A DNA stretch of 64,000 nt, taken from positions 36,896,642 through 36,960,641 of the forward strand of contig ML677335.1 of the NCBI GenBank assembly GCA_007922305.1. The letters are read 5' to 3'. The stretch is from Dermatemys mawii. Its lineage: Eukaryota > Chordata > Testudines > Dermatemydidae. The notes beneath the pieces are model-generated. The model worked only from the letters and a program-made list of their open reading frames with translations. It had not been told where the DNA came from and searched no databases. Positions 57,852 through 64,000 of the stretch are shown here, piece by piece (position 1 is the first letter of the stretch; each line of letters opens with the position of its first letter). The translations under genes and the position numbers were made by a program.

Positions 57852-59734
57852 GCCTGTATTCAGTTTTGAATAATATCTACATCAGATTTACACTCGTAGC
57901 CCATACAATGACCTTTTTAGAATTCACTGTTAACATTTTCGTTTAATGTAAGCAGGGGAAAAGATGCAGTCTTCCAAGAAGCGCTTTGATATTGTGCACA
58001 AGGAAGCAGCATACATACACTTTCAGCCAAAACTGTTACTCATGTTAAAAATGGGGGGAGGAGAGGTAATCTTAATTTAATCACACAAATGTTATACAGT
58101 GAGCATCTGTTCTTCTAATATATATTTACCATGAGGATGAAGGTTGGAGATGTGTTAGAGCTTCATGCTATGTTGTACTTTGGAGTGTCCAAAAAGTGAT
58201 CTGATGCACAGCTTTATCTGAGATGATCTGTTTGGGGAAACCCAAAAGCCCACTATGTTACTATTATAACCACACACATACGGTTGTATTTGCTACTGGT
58301 GGTTAGACCTTGTGGTAACAGTAGTAGTTTATTTCCAAAATGGGATAGGGCAGTTCAGGGCATTATGGATGGTAAGTATATTGTCTTTAAAGTCTTTTAA
58401 TGATCACAAATCCAAAATCCTACAGAACTTCAGCATTTTGGCAAAGAACAAGAACTGAATCAATCTAATATTTGATCCATTCTTTCTGCAAGTACTATAT
58501 CCTTTGTTAGTTCAGGGAAATGGATGTTATCGTCTAATATGACTTTTTCCATTTCTAAATTCTGCGAAGCATAAATACATAATGGCAATGTGTTCTACCA
58601 GCTCAATCAGCAAATGAGACTGAAAGATGTGCAGCACCAGATCTCCAGATGGTGAATAATAAAAGCTACACTTCCAGTTGTGTCTGATGCACCTGTTAAG
58701 CTGTTGTATAAAAAGGACTGCAGTAAAACACTCAATAGAATGGAAAAGTTCTCCTGAACATGCCCTCATCAGTAGCTCCAGGGTACAACAAACAACATAA
58801 AAAACATCTGTAGGTTTGTTATGCACTAATGCAGTTTTAGGAATCTAAGCTACTAAGACTAGCCCAGGTTTGGACTCTAAATAAATAGGCTTATTATCTT
58901 CAAGTACCCACATCAGCTAAGGAAGTTTCCCTTCATCACTCCAGTGTCTGTATGGAATGGCAACTGTGCATCTTGGAAAGACAATGGTGCAAGTGACAAA
59001 GCAATTCAGCTACTGTGTGTCATGCTGCAGCATCACAAGTGGCTAAAAAACCTGTCAGGCAACAGTCCTTGCCCCCGATAATGCAGGAGTGAAGCATAGG
59101 GCCAGAAGGTGAACTAGATGCACTACTAATGCTTGAGGGCTGCTGCACCATTGTGTAGCTGAAATGCCTTATCCCACCTGATAGTTATCATTTGCACCAA
59201 ATGCAATTGATTTGTTATTTGTTTTAAGCTTTCATTAAATAACAGATTGTCATGTAATAATTTAATAACTTTCAGCTGCACAGTCCCAGAGATCCAAATC
59301 TCAGCCCGGAGAGGGCTGGGAAAAGAAATATCAAGAAAAGAAGATTTCCCCTCCCCCATCCCATTAAATCAAAGAAAGGAATTTTTATATTAATTGGCAG
59401 CAAGTCCATGTCTAGTCTGACTGCTGACACAGTTAGCCATAATAATAAAAAACACCTTTGCAGGAAGTGGAAATGCAGTTTGAATTTTAATAACTGCCTT
59501 CATTTTCTGTCCTCTGATTGATTAACCTGAACAAGATTCAAAGCAGTGATCTCCCTTTATCAACTATTTGTCAGTTAGGAACACTGCAGGCACTGAGTAA
59601 CGCAAGAGCCATTCATATACCAATAGCTGCACAGAGCAGATCATTTTGGAAAAACATAATTGAGTGGAAAGTCATTACAGAACCACTTTAAAATCATGAA
59701 CACTATAACAATTACATTTCCATTCTATCACGCC
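57852..59734. other. Gene-free stretch
   Basis: No supported exon or bounded repeat. Confidence 0.45.
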
Positions 59735-59855
59735 TTTCTTCCACCTATCCTCAAATGCCTCACAATGATCTGTGGTAGGGGCTCTATTATCCCCATTTTA
59801 GAAATGGAGAAACCAAGGCAGAGAGATTGAGTGGCTTGAACAAATTCACACAACA
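59735..59855 (-). repeat. MIR-like SINE remnant
   Basis: The + strand has TCTATTATCCCCATTTTAGA, AATGGAGAAACCAAGGCAG and AGAGATTGAGTGGCTTGAAC, the reverse complement of the MIR core. Confidence 0.62.
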
Positions 59856-62339
59856 TCCAAAGAATGCAGAAGCATTGTGTTCTATTTGTTTTGCCAGGTA
59901 ACCATAAACCGACCCACATTCTCTCAAAATTTTGCTCACATTTGCCAAAAAGTTCAGCCTGAGGTCTGGATTTCTATTTTGATTTGTAAATTTTGTGCTT
60001 CTCTTATCAATACTTACCAGTTATTTAGACTGAGATTTTCATAGCAGTCTAGGGCCTTTGGACACGTATCTTTCATTATTAAAAATGAATTTTTCTAAAT
60101 CGCTCCTTTGAATACCTCAACCTCAGTCTTTTCTACATATTGTGAAATACATGGCTCTCTGGCTTTCTGAAGTTCAAACTTAATTTTTGTTTCATGCTGT
60201 TGAAGACATTTAGGTCTCAGAGTTCTTGTTAATGTTGACAGAGACTTGGCTGATCTTACTAGTCCATAACTCTCTCTCATTAAACTGTTTTATGAAATCA
60301 CATGAATTATTGATCCCAAATATACATGCAGCTCAAAAATCATTCTCAGCACAGCCCAAGAGTCAAAAACATCATTGTTCTGTTTTAAACAGCTATCTGG
60401 TCCATGAAGAATTTCTTTTTATAGATGGGATAAGCAAAGAAGACCTCAAGAGATGCGCCCAGGAGGTCCTGGAAGAGATGATCAGCAATTAAAAAGGAAG
60501 CTGCCCAGGAGGAAGACAAAGATAGCATTCAACCCTGAATAAAGCCATGAAAAGAAACCATTTCAAACTCCTCAAGGATGAGCATTATCTACAAGAAATA
60601 CTACACACGTAAAAACCTCATGCAGATCGAAAAGTGGAATCCAATCCTGGAAACAGAAGCTGAAGATGACATGTGGTCATACCAAGAGGAAACATATATT
60701 GGTGTGTGGAGACTGATCTTCCAATGTCGGTGGGACTCTGGAAGCATGACAAGGGGTGCTGGCTGTGATTTTTTTTTTAAACACGTTTTTTTTTTAATCC
60801 GAAAATGCCAGTTCATCCAAACTGAAGCTTTTACTAGGACAGGCTCAGTTTTGACAAAACTTTCATTAAGAAGGCATTTAAAATCTAGGATTCAATTTCT
60901 GCTAAAAAGCAGAGAGAGTACAAGGGAGAGAGACTACCAGAGAGAGCAGGACTTGAACCTGCCACATTCCAGGTGAGTGCCATCACTATTGGCTATTCAG
61001 GGTTTTTCCCCCTTCCCCATTTGTCCCTCACTGGAAAAAAAAAGGTCAAAAGGTCTCAGATTTATCCTGATGTGGAATAGGATTATTTTAAATCTCAAAA
61101 AAATTTTATGGGACAGGAAAATCATTTCCCACTCTAAAGACAAGCCCCCAAAAGGAAAATGGGTGATTAAAAGGAGACTGAAGGAGTACAAGAACCACTG
61201 TGTTATATCATTTTCCTTGCCAATATGATCTGGGACATCAGACACACAATATTATTCTGGGGACTGGGTGATGATAGGAAAAGGCTATAGACTCAGAGAC
61301 CTGAGTTATGAGCTATTATAGACATAGCCCATTTGGCATTACAGCTTCATAAATTATAAACCAATATCCCCGAACAAACACATAATTAAGTAGAGTTTTT
61401 TCCAAATGGCTCCAGAGAAGACTTAAGATTAAGCAAAATGTTGAGTGATTTATCCCTGACTTCCACTGGATACAGTCACTCCATTTTCAAAGTGGTGTCA
61501 GTCGCTCATTTTAATAAGCACTTAAATGCATCACAGCAGAGCCTTTCCATTTAGTTGGAATGGATCTTATGCAGTTTTTAGATAAGCAATGGATGGTTTA
61601 TCCACTATGCAGTTACTGGTTGGTAACCCAAACTGAGACTGTGCACAAACTCAGATTTCTCATCACCAAATCCTCTTACTGGCATTTCTCCTGCCACAGG
61701 ATAGTGCTGACTTGGTTCCAGTTTCTTACCTGGAAAATTAAGGGCTGGGCACCACACCAGTTTTTCTCATCAACAATATGGAACATTAGTCCTAGCAGGA
61801 TGAAGGAGAAACAGCTTAACATAGTAATATAAAAAGAGACCTATCAAACACGGAAAACAATCACACTGATCAGCTAGAAAGTTAACTGTAAACATTAAGA
61901 GCCTTGCTAACATTGCTGTACATCCTTTTTCCATAGGGCATGTGAAAAATAATTACAGCAAACACAGTAACATAACTAACCAATAATAATCAATACAGAT
62001 ATAACACTAGGAGTCAGAACTTCAAGTTGTGTAACTCAGCATAATTCCATTCAAACCCATACAGCTACATTTAATTTTTATCTGCTGAGGTTCTGCCCCC
62101 AGATCTGAACACATCATATCTTTGGGTGAATCCATACGAAGAGCAGGCCCATTGGTAGTTTTTAATCCTTCCCAATAGAACAACTTAATCTGGTTCTAGC
62201 CCAGTTATCAGCATGAGGCAAACCTGAGTGTCAAAAAGCACCTAATGAAATGCTAAGTGAGCACTGAAGACAGGGGGCATTGTGCTTGCCATTCTATCAC
62301 TGTCCTACCATGCAATCTTCAATGTATTTATCTTCAACA
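59856..62339. other. Gene-free stretch
   Basis: Some frames between 60226 and 60740 read in a protein-like way (for example EDLKRCAQEVLEEMISN near 60440-60490). They are split by stops and match no family I recognise. No other feature is seen. Confidence 0.35.
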
Positions 62340-62515
62340 CCTTTGTGATGTAGGGAAGTAATATTATCCCCATTTTACAGATAGGGAGCTGAGGCACAGG
62401 GAGACTGAGTGCTTAGGTCACATTGGATGTTTATGGCAGAGCAGGAACTGAACCCATGTCTCAGAGCCCACAACAAGACTCTAGCCACTGGACAATTCTT
62501 CCTCTCAGCAAACAT
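62340..62515 (-). repeat. MIR-like SINE
   Basis: The + strand ATTATCCCCATTTTACAGAT, AGGGAGCTGAGGCACAGGG, GCAGGAACTGAACCCATG and CTAGCCACTGGAC form the full reverse MIR order. This is the clearest MIR copy in the window. Confidence 0.72.
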
Positions 62516-62734
62516 GACAGATACAGAATGTTGTGATGATGTTAGAGAAACATCTTCCCTTTTCAATGTCTATTCAAACTGTACGAAATCCTTCAGGGTT
62601 TGGCCATCACTGCATTTTACAACCTTCTGAAAACAAAGGGTTTCTAAATGAAAGCCTGTGAGACTGTCACACAGAGGCCCATTGGTGGCTCACTGTTCTG
62701 TGTCAGCAACTCTTGTAAGCCCTGACATACTCAT
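62516..62734. other. Short gene-free stretch
   Basis: Nothing recognisable. Confidence 0.4.
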
Positions 62735-64000
62735 ACACTGAACATGCTGTTGTCATGATCTATACCCAAAAGGTGGCATGTAATATATCACTGGAAAACT
62801 AGTAACTCACATATCATTAATATTTTTGTGTGTATGTACAGGGTCTGTATGAACAGTTATAACCTTGTGCTGGAATCATGTTCTTAAAATGTATTTGGCA
62901 AGTAGTGCCTAAACCATGCCTAAGCTGCCTGTTTGAATGGATCTCCATTGTAAATTAAGCAAGCTGTGACCGAAGACAAAGCTAAGCATATTTACATGCC
63001 AGGTAAACAAAGCCATCAGCAGAGCAAGTGGAAAAAGATGAATACTGAATTTGGATGGGGGATGACACCCCAGAAAAGAGCCTCTTGCCTCTGGAAACTG
63101 GACGAAGTACTGTAGGTAGACAGCATGGGTTCTGTACCTCAGCAGGAGAGAGATGCTTGGTCTGGGCCTACTTGTCAAAGAATAAACTGCAAAGGTATAC
63201 TAGACTATACAGACAAGGGGTCTAACCGCAAATGAAAATCAATCGACTCAACTGATTGTATATAATATTACTGTGTGTGTATTGAATAAAGTTTTTTCTC
63301 AAAGCCTGCAACATACTGGTGATTCATTTCATTGTGAAATGTCTATATTAACACTAGAGGAGGTATTTTACTCAGTGATGGTATGCTTTAAAGTCTGTGA
63401 TCAAATACAGGCAGAAGCAGGTTTTCTCCTGGACTGGAGGGAAGGCAGCTATCTACCTGTCTCCAATGTAAATTAAGCATTATGAAATTAAAACAATGGA
63501 AGCTCTATTTACATACGAATTAGCAGTGGAATAGGAAGTCCACAGGAAGGAAAGAACAGCAGAAAACTTTCCTGCCTCTTGTAACAGGGCCAATGAACTT
63601 TAGGAGAGAGAAGAAGAAACACAAAGCCATTTTGGTGTCCACCACTTTGAGAATTCAAGGGGACAGAGCTCTTTTTCAAATCACAGCATGTTGAATCCTT
63701 CAGCCAAGGGGGTCCAGTTTATGGGAGAAACTGGCTTAGAAGATTGTAACTTGATAAAATTAAATTTTAGTCTAAGAAATATATTTTTGCTTTTGTTTTC
63801 TTGTAATACGTTCTATATTTCTTATACTTGGTATCAATCAATCCTATGCCCTTCTGTTAAATAACCTTGTCTTACGTTAAATCAATTCAGTTAAATTAAT
63901 GAGCTGTATTATCTTGTCTCTAAAGAAGCAACAAATTTAACTTTACTTAAGTATTCAGTGAGAGGGCTGGACACTACAGAGGCAGACGGTAGGGGGGAAA
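62735..64000 (+). repeat. LTR-like element running off the window (copy B)
   Basis: It shares ATCATGTTCTTAAAATGTAT (near 62876), ATTGTAAATTAAGCA (near 62949) and ATATTTACAT (near 62988) with remnants at 2.8 kb and 39.1 kb. A second block beginning CCAATGTAAATTAAGCATTA (near 63460) suggests two tandem or nested copies. An AATAAA at about 63284 could be a polyadenylation signal. The 3' end lies outside the window and no coding sequence is seen. Confidence 0.4.

Noticed and set aside
60226..60740. Protein-like reading between 60226 and 60740 (EDLKRCAQEVLEEMISN and following)
   Set aside because: Interrupted by several stops and frame changes, with no recognised family. It could be an old pseudogene but cannot be supported.

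Overview
The window is vertebrate nuclear DNA, most likely from a turtle (a crocodilian is the second choice). It is AT-rich, almost free of long open frames and dense with decayed interspersed repeats. The repeat mix is typical of non-avian reptiles: CR1 LINE 3' ends, two-gene Harbinger DNA transposons, a Penelope-like element (PLE), a DIRS-like retroelement, MIR-type SINEs, solo LTRs and several MITE families. Nothing bacterial, organellar or CRISPR-like is present.

Layout. 1-10.7 kb: mostly unique intergenic or intronic DNA with an LTR-like remnant (about 2.8 kb), a Harbinger-type MITE split by a CR1 3' end (3.04-3.55 kb) and a second hairpin MITE (8.7-8.9 kb). 10.7-14.9 kb: a nearly full-length Harbinger element with a spliced Myb/SANT-like accessory gene on + and a DDE transposase on -, converging on a 59-bp minisatellite; both genes are broken. 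16.36-17.50 kb: a solo LTR with a perfect 5-bp target duplication (CATAC). 17.5-22.4 kb: no gene seen. 22.4-24.8 kb: the only evidence of a host gene, namely a probable signal-peptide exon on the - strand (22400-22654) next to a CpG island that looks like a bidirectional promoter. 26.67-30.66 kb: a second Harbinger of a different family, in the opposite orientation, again with a transposase and a two-exon Myb-like gene. 31.8 kb: a PLE 3' end with a hammerhead-like core. 32.5-33.4 kb: a DIRS-like tyrosine-recombinase fragment with inverted repeats. 34.0 kb: a 36-base C run. 35.9-37.4 kb: a hAT MITE and a candidate short LTR. 39-41.7 kb: an LTR-like remnant and a long CR1 3' end containing a 177-bp TA-flanked MITE. 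45.33-46.20 kb: a second solo LTR (TSD CACCC) on -. 46.6-50.8 kb: CR1, several MIRs and a PLE with a GIY-YIG endonuclease and a hammerhead-like 3' end. 51.7-52.6 kb: a 91-bp direct repeat pair. 57.8 kb: a U2 snRNA pseudogene. 59.7-64.0 kb: MIRs and an LTR-like element running off the end.

How parts relate. In each Harbinger copy the transposase is expected to cut and join DNA, while the Myb/SANT-like partner is expected to help DNA binding and nuclear import. Both copies keep the same gene order, a phase-1 intron at the same place in the accessory gene, and a shared motif (AGCTATCCCACAG or close variants) about 160-200 bp upstream of all four start codons. That shared motif, the hammerhead-like cores in the PLE tails and the cryptic signal-peptide exon are the points most worth a second look. 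No undescribed defence, metabolic or regulatory system can be claimed from the sequence alone.
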